Origin: Sphingorhabdus_B arenilitoris
GTDB taxonomy: Bacteria; Pseudomonadota; Alphaproteobacteria; Sphingomonadales; Sphingomonadaceae
Length of the DNA: 64,000 nt
Reading direction: 5' to 3'
Assembly (NCBI RefSeq): GCF_042651485.1
Contig: NZ_JBHSDH010000006.1
Location: 34,878-98,877, forward strand
In this document: in pieces, positions 1 to 9,109 of the stretch
Numbering within the stretch: the first letter of the stretch is position 1
Layout: every line of letters begins with the position of its first letter
The notes under the pieces: generated by a model
Database searches by the model: none
What the model was told of the DNA's origin: nothing
What the model saw: the letters and a program-made list of their open reading frames with translations, nothing else
Translations under genes and position numbers: made by a program

Positions 1-1
1 G

Positions 2-274
2 CAAGTGAGTTGGACAGCGGGCCGTGCCATTTGTGAGGATCCCAATGGCGAGCCGTGCGAATCTGTTGGCGCCAGCGGAACGGTTCAAGGCCGGATACTG
101 GGCAAAGACCTTGTCTTTGCCATCCCCTTATCTGCGCAGGCCGAAGACCCGACCATCGTGATCCTTCGCGGCGGAGTGTCCGGCGGGAAAAACAAAGCGC
201 CTTTATCCGGTTACATGATGAATGCCCTTGGCGACTATGCCTATAAATTCACCTATTCCGCAGCCAGCAATTGA
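2..274 (+). CDS. 3' end of a hypothetical protein (partial at window edge)
   Basis: The open frame runs off the left edge; a GTG at position 5 is possible but the frame continues upstream of it, so I treat this as the last ~90 residues of a longer protein. It holds two cysteines close together near the start (CEDPNGEPC) and ends in a beta-rich stretch with a final YSAASN. I do not recognise the family. The next gene starts 33 bases downstream on the same strand, so the two may be cotranscribed. Confidence 0.5.
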   Translation, partial: QVSWTAGRAICEDPNGEPCESVGASGTVQGRILGKDLVFAIPLSAQAEDPTIVILRGGVSGGKNKAPLSGYMMNALGDYAYKFTYSAASN

Positions 275-307
275 CCTTCGCGCTGCGGTGCAATCAGGAG
301 CCCAATC

Positions 308-772
308 ATGCCAGTTAAAACCATCCCAAGCTTAATCTTAGTCGCAACCTTGGTCACTGTTTGCGCATGCAGCAATGAAGCTACCGATAAAAGCAGCGGC
401 GATACCCAAACCGCCGCAGCATCGCCCGCGTCGACCGGCGATGCCGAATTTGACGGTTCCCTGAAATGTTGGGCGCTCACAAATACCGCCTATTTTCAGC
501 ATATGGCAATGACCGGCCATAGCGGCAATCTGCCCAAGCCTGAAGAAGCTGTCTATACCAGCTGGGCGAAAAAGAATGCGATCCTTGCGTTCGAACGCAA
601 AATGAATTTCAAGGATTACCAAGCGGTTCAGGAGCGCGCCAAAAGTGAGGTGCGCATCTATTCGCTGACTGTCGAGCCTGATTATGCGGCAAACGTGCAA
701 GCCTGTATCGACACCACGCCGGATGTATCGGCACAAGCCGACCCATCCTGGCCTGAATCCATGGGAGGTTGA
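308..772 (+). CDS. putative small lipoprotein of unknown function
   Basis: 154 residues. A hydrophobic signal segment (residues 4-18) ends in a lipobox-like VCAC with the acceptor cysteine at about residue 21, so the protein is probably exported and lipid-anchored. A Ser/Thr/Ala/Asp-rich linker follows (residues 22-45), then a mostly helical domain with two more cysteines (KCWAL and QACID) that could form a disulfide. An AGGAG ribosome binding site sits 8 bases before the ATG. I do not recognise the domain. It lies just after another unknown gene on the same strand. Confidence 0.65.
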   Translation: MPVKTIPSLILVATLVTVCACSNEATDKSSGDTQTAAASPASTGDAEFDGSLKCWALTNTAYFQHMAMTGHSGNLPKPEEAVYTSWAKKNAILAFERKMNFKDYQAVQERAKSEVRIYSLTVEPDYAANVQACIDTTPDVSAQADPSWPESMGG

Positions 773-1593
773 TAGGGCATAAGCAAATCGTGAGACGGTT
801 CCAGCTATTTTGGTCTATCGGGTGCCTGATAGGCAAATGGGTCACGGCATCGGCAAATTCGGCTGGTGCGATCAGGAGAGCTATTTCATAAATTTATTGG
901 CCGACTCAATTGGCAATTAACATTCGAGTTTACCGAACTCCCATGAATTCATGCATCTGCGCCGAGATGTATTTATTCCGCAAGTCAACGAAAGGAATGC
1001 TTGTTGGTTGGCCGACTGCCCAATGCCGATAAGTTTACGTTTCAAAGCGGACGCTTACCGCGATACAGCCAGCAAATGGAGACTGCTGGAACTATCGGAT
1101 ATTTCTGCCGCTTCGCATGTAGTATGATGATATTTACTTTGACATGATTTTAGAGAGTTGGAGGATATCGGGTAAACCAGTATTTGTAAGGCTCAAAAAT
1201 TTTAAGCCATGACAATGTGCCATTGGACTTCCATCAGAAGCTAAGCATTGCTGTTTTGGCGTAACCGATATGGCGGCTACTCATAACGCCCGGGCCAAAC
1301 GGTGGTGGCGGCTTCAGGCTGCAGCAGTGCTGATAGTATCGCACAGCGCAAAATTGGAGAACAGATACGCGTGCCAACATAGCACACATCATTCGATCAT
1401 AGATGGTAACTGAATTGCTCTTGGGCATTCATGGAGCGAGATTACGCAACATATTGCGTAAAACCTTTTGAAAATAAAACCCCCGTCGTATCTCTCAAAG
1501 AGCGGCATACTCTTAAAAGCGGTTCACTTGCGGACCTCAGAGCAAGCGGTTGCAAGAATTGCCAATGTGTTGAAGCATATCATAAAATGCTCA
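773..1593. other. gene-poor stretch of about 820 bases
   Basis: No convincing coding sequence is present. Short open frames on either strand lack family motifs, start signals and the codon pattern of the neighbours. Base composition is more AT-rich than the surrounding genes. The only structure I see is an inverted repeat near position 1450. It may be decayed gene sequence, but I cannot identify a parent. Confidence 0.5.
1442..1461. repeat. 8-bp inverted repeat TTACGCAA/TTGCGTAA
   Basis: Perfect 8-base arms (1442-1449 and 1454-1461) around a 4-base centre. It lies about 130 bases beyond the 3' end of the Lrp-type gene. The tail AAAACC has no T-run for a standard terminator in either direction, so it could equally be a protein binding site. 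Confidence 0.4.
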
Positions 1594-2070
1594 TCACAAC
1601 TTGATCCGAATGGTCATTGTGTCCTTCACGTCTTCCATGACTGGATAGCTGGATGTTTTATCAATACCCGGCAGACTGGAAATTACATCGCCTAATAGGG
1701 TCCTAAATTCATCCATATCGCTGGTCCGGATTTTCAATAGATAGTCATAACCACCCGACATCATGTGGCAACTGAGTACCTGCTCAACCTTTCGGACTTC
1801 ATGATTAAATTTCTCTAATGAATCCAAGCTTGTATTGTTTAATGAAACTTGAACATACACAAGATAGCCCTGCGCAAGTTTCCTTGAGTCCAGCTCGGCA
1901 CGATACCCCTTAATATATCCCAATTTTTCTAATCTACGCAGGCGTTTCAGGCACGGCGTCTTACTTAAATTAACCTCCGCCGCCAAGCGGACGATTGAAA
2001 TTCGGCCGTCTTTTTGGATGGTTCGCAAGATACGGCGGTCTGTTGCGTCAATCTCATTCACATCTACCAT
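1594..2070 (-). CDS. putR: Lrp/AsnC-family transcriptional regulator, probable PutR
   Basis: 158 residues from the ATG at 2070; an in-frame ATG at 2094 would add 8 residues. The N-terminal winged helix-turn-helix reads DATDRRILRTIQKDGRIS then LSKTPCLKRLRRLE, typical of Lrp/AsnC proteins; the C-terminal half has the RAM ligand-binding fold with GGYDYLLKIRTSDMDEF. It is transcribed away from putA with under 100 bases between the starts. In alphaproteobacteria this arrangement is that of PutR, a proline-responsive activator of putA; that role is inferred from position. PutA here lacks its own DNA-binding domain, which fits a separate regulator. Confidence 0.85.
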   Translation of the reverse strand: MVDVNEIDATDRRILRTIQKDGRISIVRLAAEVNLSKTPCLKRLRRLEKLGYIKGYRAELDSRKLAQGYLVYVQVSLNNTSLDSLEKFNHEVRKVEQVLSCHMMSGGYDYLLKIRTSDMDEFRTLLGDVISSLPGIDKTSSYPVMEDVKDTMTIRIKL

Positions 2071-2103
2071 ATAATCACCGTATACATAGCCCATTATCCT
2101 ACC

Positions 2104-2115
2104 AAATGGCCATTT
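2104..2115. promoter_or_regulatory. 12-bp perfect palindrome between putR and putA
   Basis: AAATGGCCATTT is a perfect palindrome in the short divergent intergenic space. Its place makes it a candidate operator for the Lrp-type regulator, though it does not match a defined Lrp consensus closely. It also covers a possible upstream ATG (2106) for putA, so the site only works as an operator if putA starts further downstream. Confidence 0.3.
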
Positions 2116-2162
2116 ATGAATTTATAGGCCTCAACTGGCCCAAAACAAAGTCCCAACGGCTC

Positions 2163-5100
2163 ATGAACCAGTTTAATATAACTGTAATGAACGCACAACT
2201 AGAATCAGTGTCTATCCTGCCCTCGACAACTGCTCCAATATCGTTGGAGCAATTATACCTGATAGATGAGTCTACATTGGCACAAACGCTGGCGAGCTCC
2301 GTGCGCGATAGCATACAGGCCGAGACGGAATATAACGATGTTTCCGCGCGGGCCGCAAAATGGGTTGGCCGTGTTCGTGAGCAGACAAATAGCATATCGG
2401 TCATCGACGCCTTTTTGCAGGAATATGGGTTGTCCACGGTCGAAGGCGTTATCCTGATGCGGCTTTCCGAAGCGCTCATCCGGACGCCAGACTTTCCAAC
2501 CGCACAGGCTCTTCTGCGCGATAAATTGGGCGCTGGTTCATGGGCAGATCATAGCGGATCAAGCGCTAAAGCCCTAATTAACGGAGCAACGATGGGCCTG
2601 CGGCTTTCGTCAAGTTGGGTGGAAGCGTCCGGCGGCGCGCAGGCTTCGAACTTAGCGGCACGATTAGGCGACCGTGTTTTGCACAGCGCAGTCGTGCGCG
2701 GCATGGAAATAATGGCTGGGCATTTTGTGCTCGGCACATCAATTGAAAACGCCGCAAAGCGCGCAGGCAAAACTTCGGCTCCTGCTTTATATTCCTACGA
2801 TATGCTCGGCGAAGCAGCCTGTACCCAAGAAGACGCTGAGCGTTATTTTGGTGCCTATAAAAAAGCTGTCCAATTTTTGGCGCGTTCAACCACTCCATAT
2901 CCATCGGTCACCAGCGCCCCCGGTTTATCCGTAAAGCTATCCGCACTTCATCCCCGCTATGCGCTGGCCCAGCGGGACCGATGCGTTCCTGCATTGGTCG
3001 ACAAATTACTTGTTTTGGCCGCTATTGCCAAAAAAGGCGGTATCGGATTGACGATTGATGCCGAAGAAGCGGACCGGTTAGAATTGTCGCTCGATATTTT
3101 TGGCGCGCTTTTGGAACATCCAGACCTTGCCGGTTGGGATGGGCTGGGTATTGTCGTGCAAGCCTATCAAAGACGCGCGAGCGGGGTGATTGATTGGTTG
3201 GCCGAGCGGGTGCGGGCTTGCGATCGCCGAATCGCCGTGCGGCTGGTTAAGGGCGCCTATTGGGACATGGAAATCAAACGGGCCCAAGAACTGGGTCTCA
3301 TCAGCTACCCGGTCTTTACCCGCAAAGATCACACCGACATCAGTTATCTGGCGTGCGCTGAGTTACTTCTGCAGAACAGCGATGTTATTTACTCGCAATT
3401 CGCCACCCATAATGCATTAAGCGCGTCATCTATAATCGCGATGGCAGCTAAGCATAATGTGCATATTGACCAGTTTGAACTGCAGCGACTGCACGGCATG
3501 GGGCAAGATTTGCATAGGATTATCGCGGCCGATACCGGAATTTCCAGCCGAGTATACGCGCCGGTTGGGAGCCATAAGGATCTTTTGCCGTATCTGGTTC
3601 GGCGGTTATTGGAAAATGGAGCGAATAGCTCGTTTGTAAACCAGCTGATGAATCCGGATATCACCATTGAGGATATTGTCCGCGATCCGTTAATTCAGGC
3701 AGAGATAGACGGTTTTTCAGCCCATAAAGCTATTGGCAGTCCCACCGACCTTTTCGGCGGCGGCAGGCAAGCGGCGCGTGGTTTGGACCTGACCCAAAAA
3801 GCAGTTGCGGCTGAAGTCGAGACCGCTATGATGGCGGCCCGCGTGAACCTGCCCCTAGCGGGTACGTCAAGCGCGAATGACGATGGCGAAAAGGCGCAAT
3901 TGATACGCAACCCTGCCGACACAGATATGATCGTTGGTCAGGTGAGGGAGTCTTGGGTAGACGACGTGAGTGCCGCCATTGCAAAGGCCAAAGCGTCCAA
4001 TTGGTCAGAGGCCACAACGCCGCAACAGCGCAGCGATATCCTTATGAAGGCAGCCGATCTGCTGGAACAGGATATGCACAAATTTATGGCGTTGTGTGTT
4101 CATGAAGCCGGCAAAACATTACCCGATGCAGTTGGTGAAGTTAGAGAGGCGGTTGATTTCTGCCGCTATTATGCGCTTCAGGCGGTCACTGAAAGACAGG
4201 TTTCGCGTAAGCCATTGGGCGTTGCCGCCTGTATATCACCTTGGAATTTTCCGCTCGCTATATTCTTGGGGCAGGTCACGGCGGCGCTGGCTTGCGGCAA
4301 TAAAGTGGTCGCAAAGCCCGCGGAGCAAACGCCGCTTATCGCAATGGAAGCGGTGCGGGTTCTGCAGGCCGCCGGAGTGCCTGACGACGCTCTGCAAATT
4401 GTTATCGGCGGCGGTGATGTCGGGGCGGCATTAACTCAAAGCAGCGACATTGATGCCGTGTGCTTTACTGGCTCGACCCCCACGGCAAAACGAATTGCCC
4501 AGTCGCGCGTTGTGGCTGGCCGCGCAGATACACCGTTTATTGCCGAGACGGGCGGTATCAATGCCATGATCGTCGATTCAACCGCTCTGCTGGAACAAGC
4601 CGTGCGCGATGTTGTCGCCTCGGCTTTTCAAAGCGCAGGTCAACGCTGTTCGGCCTGCCGGGTTGTTTGTGTGCAAGATGATATAGGCGACCTGTTTGAA
4701 ACCATGCTAGCGGGCGCTATGGCAGAACTGCGCCTCGGCGATCCGATAGCATTGAGCACCGATATTGGCCCTATTATTGATGGACCAGCGCAGAGCAATA
4801 TTATGGCATATATCGATGCCATGCGGGCCGAATGCCGTGTAATCGGCCAAACGCCGGGGCCCGAAAAATCAGATGGCTATTTCGTTCCTCCCATCGCTTT
4901 TGCCATTGATGATATCGCGAAGCTTAATCGCGAAATTTTTGGTCCTGTGCTGCATGTTGTGCGCTTCAAAGGCCACGATTTTGAAGCGACGATAAATTCC
5001 GTTAATCAATTGGGTTATGGCTTAACCATGGGGCTGCATTCGCGCATTGACAGACGCGTTACGGATATTGCGGCAAATGCGCACGTGGGTAATCTGTATA

Positions 5101-5951
5101 TAAACCGCAATCAAATTGGTGCGATGGTGGGTATCCAGCCGTTTGGCGGTGAAGGCCTTTCCGGAACCGGACCAAAGGCGGGCGGCCCCCATTATTTGCT
5201 GCGCCTGTCACAGCATCAAGATGCCGCGCCAGCATGTGGTGGCGCCGAATGGGTACCGAGCGATAATGATAATAACAAACATAGTAACGCCGACGCATTG
5301 TCCATTAATTCGTCCCAAAAGGCAGCGATTGAAAAAAATATTGCCAATGCTGCTGCTGCATCGCGTGTCTGGCAACTAACCGACTGTCAGGATTTGATAT
5401 TAGATATTGCCCGTGAGTTGGATATTCTAACCAACGAAAATGCCGCTTTATTGGCGCAATTTTTTCCTCTTTATCTGCCGCAGATATTGGCCGGACCGAC
5501 GGGTGAAGACAACAGCCTTTCCCTTGTGCCGCGCGGCGTATTGGCAGCATGTGGGTGCAGTGATGACATTGAAAAGGAGGTCCCTGACGAAATAATTCTA
5601 ATGCAAATGCTTTGTGCAATTGCAGCTGGCAGCAGTGTGATTTTGTTTACGGATCACGTAGACCGGTTAAAGGCGCGATTGATGACGGCAAACAGCTTTG
5701 CAATGCTGCCCAAATACCTGGTTCAGGTTACTGACCAAGCTTTGATTGATCATTATGTTTCTGCCCCAATCAACGGCATGATTGCTGAAGGAACAATGCG
5801 TGAGAATTTAGCCAATAGCCTTGCTATCCGCGATGGCATAATTTTACCGCTGCTTTCTTTGTTCGACGAACCCGAACGATTTTTTCACGAACGAACCCTT
5901 ACAATAAATACAACAGCAGCTGGAGGTAACGCGTCGCTGCTTTCAAGTTAA
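2163..5951 (+). CDS. putA: bifunctional proline dehydrogenase / L-glutamate gamma-semialdehyde dehydrogenase PutA
   Basis: Oxidises proline to glutamate in two steps, passing electrons from FAD to the quinone pool and then reducing NAD. From the ATG at 2163 it is 1262 residues; starts at 2106 or 2187 are also possible as none has a clear ribosome site. The proline dehydrogenase barrel has SVKLSALHPRY, RLVKGAYWD and FATHNA (about residues 255-430). The aldehyde dehydrogenase part has SPWNFP, FTGSTP, AETGG and GQRCSA with the catalytic Cys near 829. A C-terminal domain ends in the conserved AAGGNASL tail that closes the substrate tunnel. No ribbon-helix-helix domain is visible, so it should not repress itself. 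Confidence 0.95.
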   Translation: MNQFNITVMNAQLESVSILPSTTAPISLEQLYLIDESTLAQTLASSVRDSIQAETEYNDVSARAAKWVGRVREQTNSISVIDAFLQEYGLSTVEGVILMRLSEALIRTPDFPTAQALLRDKLGAGSWADHSGSSAKALINGATMGLRLSSSWVEASGGAQASNLAARLGDRVLHSAVVRGMEIMAGHFVLGTSIENAAKRAGKTSAPALYSYDMLGEAACTQEDAERYFGAYKKAVQFLARSTTPYPSVTSAPGLSVKLSALHPRYALAQRDRCVPALVDKLLVLAAIAKKGGIGLTIDAEEADRLELSLDIFGALLEHPDLAGWDGLGIVVQAYQRRASGVIDWLAERVRACDRRIAVRLVKGAYWDMEIKRAQELGLISYPVFTRKDHTDISYLACAELLLQNSDVIYSQFATHNALSASSIIAMAAKHNVHIDQFELQRLHGMGQDLHRIIAADTGISSRVYAPVGSHKDLLPYLVRRLLENGANSSFVNQLMNPDITIEDIVRDPLIQAEIDGFSAHKAIGSPTDLFGGGRQAARGLDLTQKAVAAEVETAMMAARVNLPLAGTSSANDDGEKAQLIRNPADTDMIVGQVRESWVDDVSAAIAKAKASNWSEATTPQQRSDILMKAADLLEQDMHKFMALCVHEAGKTLPDAVGEVREAVDFCRYYALQAVTERQVSRKPLGVAACISPWNFPLAIFLGQVTAALACGNKVVAKPAEQTPLIAMEAVRVLQAAGVPDDALQIVIGGGDVGAALTQSSDIDAVCFTGSTPTAKRIAQSRVVAGRADTPFIAETGGINAMIVDSTALLEQAVRDVVASAFQSAGQRCSACRVVCVQDDIGDLFETMLAGAMAELRLGDPIALSTDIGPIIDGPAQSNIMAYIDAMRAECRVIGQTPGPEKSDGYFVPPIAFAIDDIAKLNREIFGPVLHVVRFKGHDFEATINSVNQLGYGLTMGLHSRIDRRVTDIAANAHVGNLYINRNQIGAMVGIQPFGGEGLSGTGPKAGGPHYLLRLSQHQDAAPACGGAEWVPSDNDNNKHSNADALSINSSQKAAIEKNIANAAAASRVWQLTDCQDLILDIARELDILTNENAALLAQFFPLYLPQILAGPTGEDNSLSLVPRGVLAACGCSDDIEKEVPDEIILMQMLCAIAAGSSVILFTDHVDRLKARLMTANSFAMLPKYLVQVTDQALIDHYVSAPINGMIAEGTMRENLANSLAIRDGIILPLLSLFDEPERFFHERTLTINTTAAGGNASLLSS

Positions 5952-6005
5952 ATTTCGGTTTCAATACACATACCAATAAGTAGAAGATTTCAATGGGAGA
6001 TTATT

Positions 6006-8552
6006 ATGAAATTAAAGAAATTATTGCTGGTCACATCTACCATTTCAGTGGTGGGGCTAACGCCGACTGCGGTATTTGCGCAGAGTTCAGAAACAACACC
6101 GCAGGCAGAAGATGCCGCTGATTCACAGATCATTACCGTGATCGGATCGCGCCGCGCAGCACGTTCGGCAACAGATTCGCCAGTTCCAGTCGATGTTTTG
6201 AAAGCCGAAGATATTCGTTCGCAAGGCAGCACGGATATTATCGATTCCCTTTCGGCTATCGTGCCGTCGCTAACCGCTAGCCGCGAACCGATCAGTGACG
6301 CAGCCACGCTGGTTCGCCCTGTCAATTTACGCGCATTGCCAGCGGATCACACATTGGTGTTAGTAAATGGCAAACGCCGTCATCGCGGCGCTGTTGTTGG
6401 TGAATTTGTATCTGGGGTCAATCGCGGCGCACAGGGTGTAGACATCACGCCTTTATTCGGGGCTTCCTTGAAACAGGTTGACGTTCTCCGCGACGGGGCC
6501 GCCGCGCAATATGGTTCGGATGCCATTGCAGGTGTCATCAACTATCAGCTGCTCGACGATCCAAATATTCGCCAATTGAGCATTCAATACACCAATGGAT
6601 ATGCGGGCGACGGCAAAACAATCGAACTTGCAGGAGCCATCGGCGGGCATATTGGTGATAACGGTTTTGTAACAGTTGCATTTGAAGTCAAAGATCAACA
6701 GGCAACCAGCCGCGGTGTTCAGGACGGCGAAGGATCAACCGGCGGCGCAGCTGGCTTGGCCGCTGCGGGCTTTCCTGTTGCCAATCCGGTCGTCGTTTGG
6801 GGACAACCAGAGGTCAAAGACGATTATAAGCTGACCGTCAACTCTGCGATCCCGGTTGGTGACTCCGAAATCTATATGTTTGGGAATTATTCCACGCGGA
6901 AAGTGGATGGGAGCTTTTTCTATCGTAACCCGACCAGCCGTCAGGGTGTTTTTGCCAGCGGCGCAAACGCTCTATTCGCCGATACGACTGGCGCCGGAGG
7001 CTGTCCCGTTGGACCGCTGCCAAATTCCAGCTTCGCTGCGGCAGAAGCGTTCGTTAACGGCGCTCCTGACAATTGCTTCTCATTCTTCTCGCGTTTTCCA
7101 GGTGGATTTACACCGCGTTTTGGCGGCACAGTGAACGATTATTCGGGTACCGCCGGTTTCCGCGGGAAATTTGAGAGCGGATTTACATATGACTTCAGCG
7201 CCGGTTTTGGACGCAACGAGCTTGGGTATGAAATCAACAATACCGTCAACGCTTCGCTTGGACCGGATTCTCCTACGAATTTCAACCTAGGCGCCCAAAT
7301 TCAAAAAGAAATCATCGCAAATGCTGATTTTACTTATCCAGTGAATGTTGGCCTGGCTTCGGATTTGAACATCGCATTTGGTGTCCAATATCATGACGAA
7401 AGTTTTGAGATTGCCCAAGGTGAACTTGACTCTTTCCGCGTCGGACCATTCGTTGACCAAGGATTCTCTGTCGGCTCCAATGGTTTCCAAGGGTTCAGCG
7501 ACAGAGTCGCAGGCGTGTTCCGCCGGAATAGCATCGGCCTGTATCTCGATACCGAAGTCGATGTAACCGACCAGCTTTTACTATCCGGTGCGGTCCGTTA
7601 CGAAAACTTCTCTGATTTTGGAGATACATTTAACGGCAAGCTGTCCGCCCTTTTCAAACTCTCTGATAGCTTCGCACTTCGCGGGTCGGCGAGCACAGGA
7701 TTCCGCGCTCCAACATTGGGCCAGTCCAATTTGCAACGTGCGGCTACCTCGTTCCAAAATGGTCAGTTAGTGGAATCGCTCGTTATCGCCAGCACCGATC
7801 CCATAGCCGTGTTTTTCGACGGCGGTCAGTTGTCGCCGGAAAAAGCGCGTAACTTTAGTTTGGGCGCAACGGCTGATTTGGGTGGTCTGACTTTGACAGC
7901 GGATTATTTCAACATTCGAGTGAAAGACCGTATCGCCCTGACGACGGCAGCAATATCTGAAGCTGACCGCACTTTGTTAATTGCCGCTGGTAACCCGGAA
8001 GCCGCGACTATCAGCGAAGTAAACTTTTTCGTAAATGATTTTGACACAACGACGCAGGGTATTGATTTGGTCGCAAGCTACCCGTTTTCCACGAGTGCCG
8101 GCGACACAAGCGTAACATTAGCAGCAAGTTACAATGATACCAAAGTCAGCAACGTCGGAACCACAATTGACGAAAACCGTCGGCGTGAAATTGAAGACTC
8201 GCTGCCAACATTGCGGACCACATTTACCATTTCGCATAATGTGGGAATGTTTAACGGGTTAATCCGGTTGAATCATTATACCAAAGTTTTTGAAAACCTG
8301 TTTAATGACACCACCCTTCCAATCACGACGCCATCACTTCTAATTGTTGATGCCGAGATTGGCTTTAAATTTGAAGATCATTTCAAAATTTCGGTTGGTG
8401 CCAAAAACCTTTTCGATACTTTTCCTCAGGAATGGTCTCTGGATGGAAATACGGGCCGTACGCCAGGGTTTTTGGGCGCGATTTATCCGCTTAATCACCC
8501 GGCTGGTTTCAATGGCGGAAGCTATTATGTCCGTCTTTCAACCAACTTCTAA
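6006..8552 (+). CDS. TonB-dependent outer-membrane receptor
   Basis: 848 residues. A signal peptide is cut after about residue 25 (AVFA/QSS). It is followed by a TonB-box-like segment (QIITVIGSRR), a plug domain with DVLRDGAAAQYGSDAIAGV, and a long beta-barrel that ends in Phe, as outer-membrane barrels do. A GGGAGA ribosome site precedes the ATG, and a strong hairpin follows the stop. It sits between putA and putP, so a proline- or peptide-related substrate is plausible, but the sequence alone does not give the ligand. Confidence 0.92.
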   Translation: MKLKKLLLVTSTISVVGLTPTAVFAQSSETTPQAEDAADSQIITVIGSRRAARSATDSPVPVDVLKAEDIRSQGSTDIIDSLSAIVPSLTASREPISDAATLVRPVNLRALPADHTLVLVNGKRRHRGAVVGEFVSGVNRGAQGVDITPLFGASLKQVDVLRDGAAAQYGSDAIAGVINYQLLDDPNIRQLSIQYTNGYAGDGKTIELAGAIGGHIGDNGFVTVAFEVKDQQATSRGVQDGEGSTGGAAGLAAAGFPVANPVVVWGQPEVKDDYKLTVNSAIPVGDSEIYMFGNYSTRKVDGSFFYRNPTSRQGVFASGANALFADTTGAGGCPVGPLPNSSFAAAEAFVNGAPDNCFSFFSRFPGGFTPRFGGTVNDYSGTAGFRGKFESGFTYDFSAGFGRNELGYEINNTVNASLGPDSPTNFNLGAQIQKEIIANADFTYPVNVGLASDLNIAFGVQYHDESFEIAQGELDSFRVGPFVDQGFSVGSNGFQGFSDRVAGVFRRNSIGLYLDTEVDVTDQLLLSGAVRYENFSDFGDTFNGKLSALFKLSDSFALRGSASTGFRAPTLGQSNLQRAATSFQNGQLVESLVIASTDPIAVFFDGGQLSPEKARNFSLGATADLGGLTLTADYFNIRVKDRIALTTAAISEADRTLLIAAGNPEAATISEVNFFVNDFDTTTQGIDLVASYPFSTSAGDTSVTLAASYNDTKVSNVGTTIDENRRREIEDSLPTLRTTFTISHNVGMFNGLIRLNHYTKVFENLFNDTTLPITTPSLLIVDAEIGFKFEDHFKISVGAKNLFDTFPQEWSLDGNTGRTPGFLGAIYPLNHPAGFNGGSYYVRLSTNF

Positions 8553-8562
8553 GAACTAAGAC

Positions 8563-8600
8563 TATGTGACGCGGCAGTGTTAAAACCGCCGCGTCACATA
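8563..8600 (+). terminator. hairpin after the TonB receptor gene
   Basis: A 13-bp perfect stem (arms 8563-8575 and 8588-8600, core TGTGACGCGGC/GCCGCGTCACA) with a 12-base loop, followed by TATTTTCT. It lies 11 bases after the receptor stop codon and is a good intrinsic terminator candidate. Confidence 0.7.
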
Positions 8601-8683
8601 TATTTTCTCTGCTGCCAATATGGTCATGCAACAGATATCTAGTTCCAGAGAAACGATCAAAGCCATTTGAAAAGAATTTCAAT

Positions 8684-9055
8684 ATGCATAAAAATCATCG
8701 CAGCGACGAGCCGGCGGCGGCGCAGATAAGCTTTGACGAATTTCTTAAGGTGGATATCCGGGTCGGTACAATCGTCTCAGCGCAGACCTTTGAAGAAGCA
8801 CGGCATCCTGCCTATCGTCTCGTGATAGATTTTGGTGAAGTGATCGGCCGCAAGAAATCGAGTGCGCAGATAACGGAGCATTATGACTGCGCCGATTTGG
8901 TTGGGCGGCAAATCGCCGCAGTTGTAAACTTCCCGCCGCGGCAGATCGGGCCGTTTATGTCGGAAGTACTGACTTTGGGTTTTTCCGATGAAAACGGCGC
9001 AGTCGTGCTCTTTGCGCCAGATAAAAACGTGCCAAATGGCAGTCGACTTTTTTAA
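8684..9055 (+). CDS. csaA: CsaA-like tRNA-binding domain protein
   Basis: 123 residues, nearly all one OB-fold tRNA-binding domain: FLKVDIRVGTIVSA, then ARHPAYRLVIDFG, SSAQIT, VVNFPPRQIGPFMSEVLTLG and a C-terminal VPNGSRLF. This matches the CsaA family, small homodimers with chaperone-like activity that bind peptides and tRNA-like RNA. It has a 13-residue polar extension before the domain. It lies between the TonB receptor and putP on the same strand; I see no functional reason for the link. Confidence 0.85.
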   Translation: MHKNHRSDEPAAAQISFDEFLKVDIRVGTIVSAQTFEEARHPAYRLVIDFGEVIGRKKSSAQITEHYDCADLVGRQIAAVVNFPPRQIGPFMSEVLTLGFSDENGAVVLFAPDKNVPNGSRLF

Positions 9056-9109
9056 CAAAAAATCACTTTACCAATCCAAGCAAATCATAATTTTGAAGGG
9101 GGAACCATA

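Noticed and set aside
1234..1695. Short open frames on both strands before the Lrp-type gene
   Set aside because: No ribosome sites, no recognisable domain and partial overlap with the regulator gene.
1995..2162. Longer N-terminus for PutA that might be a DNA-binding domain
   Set aside because: The translated stretch overlaps the divergent regulator gene on the other strand and shows no ribbon-helix-helix pattern.
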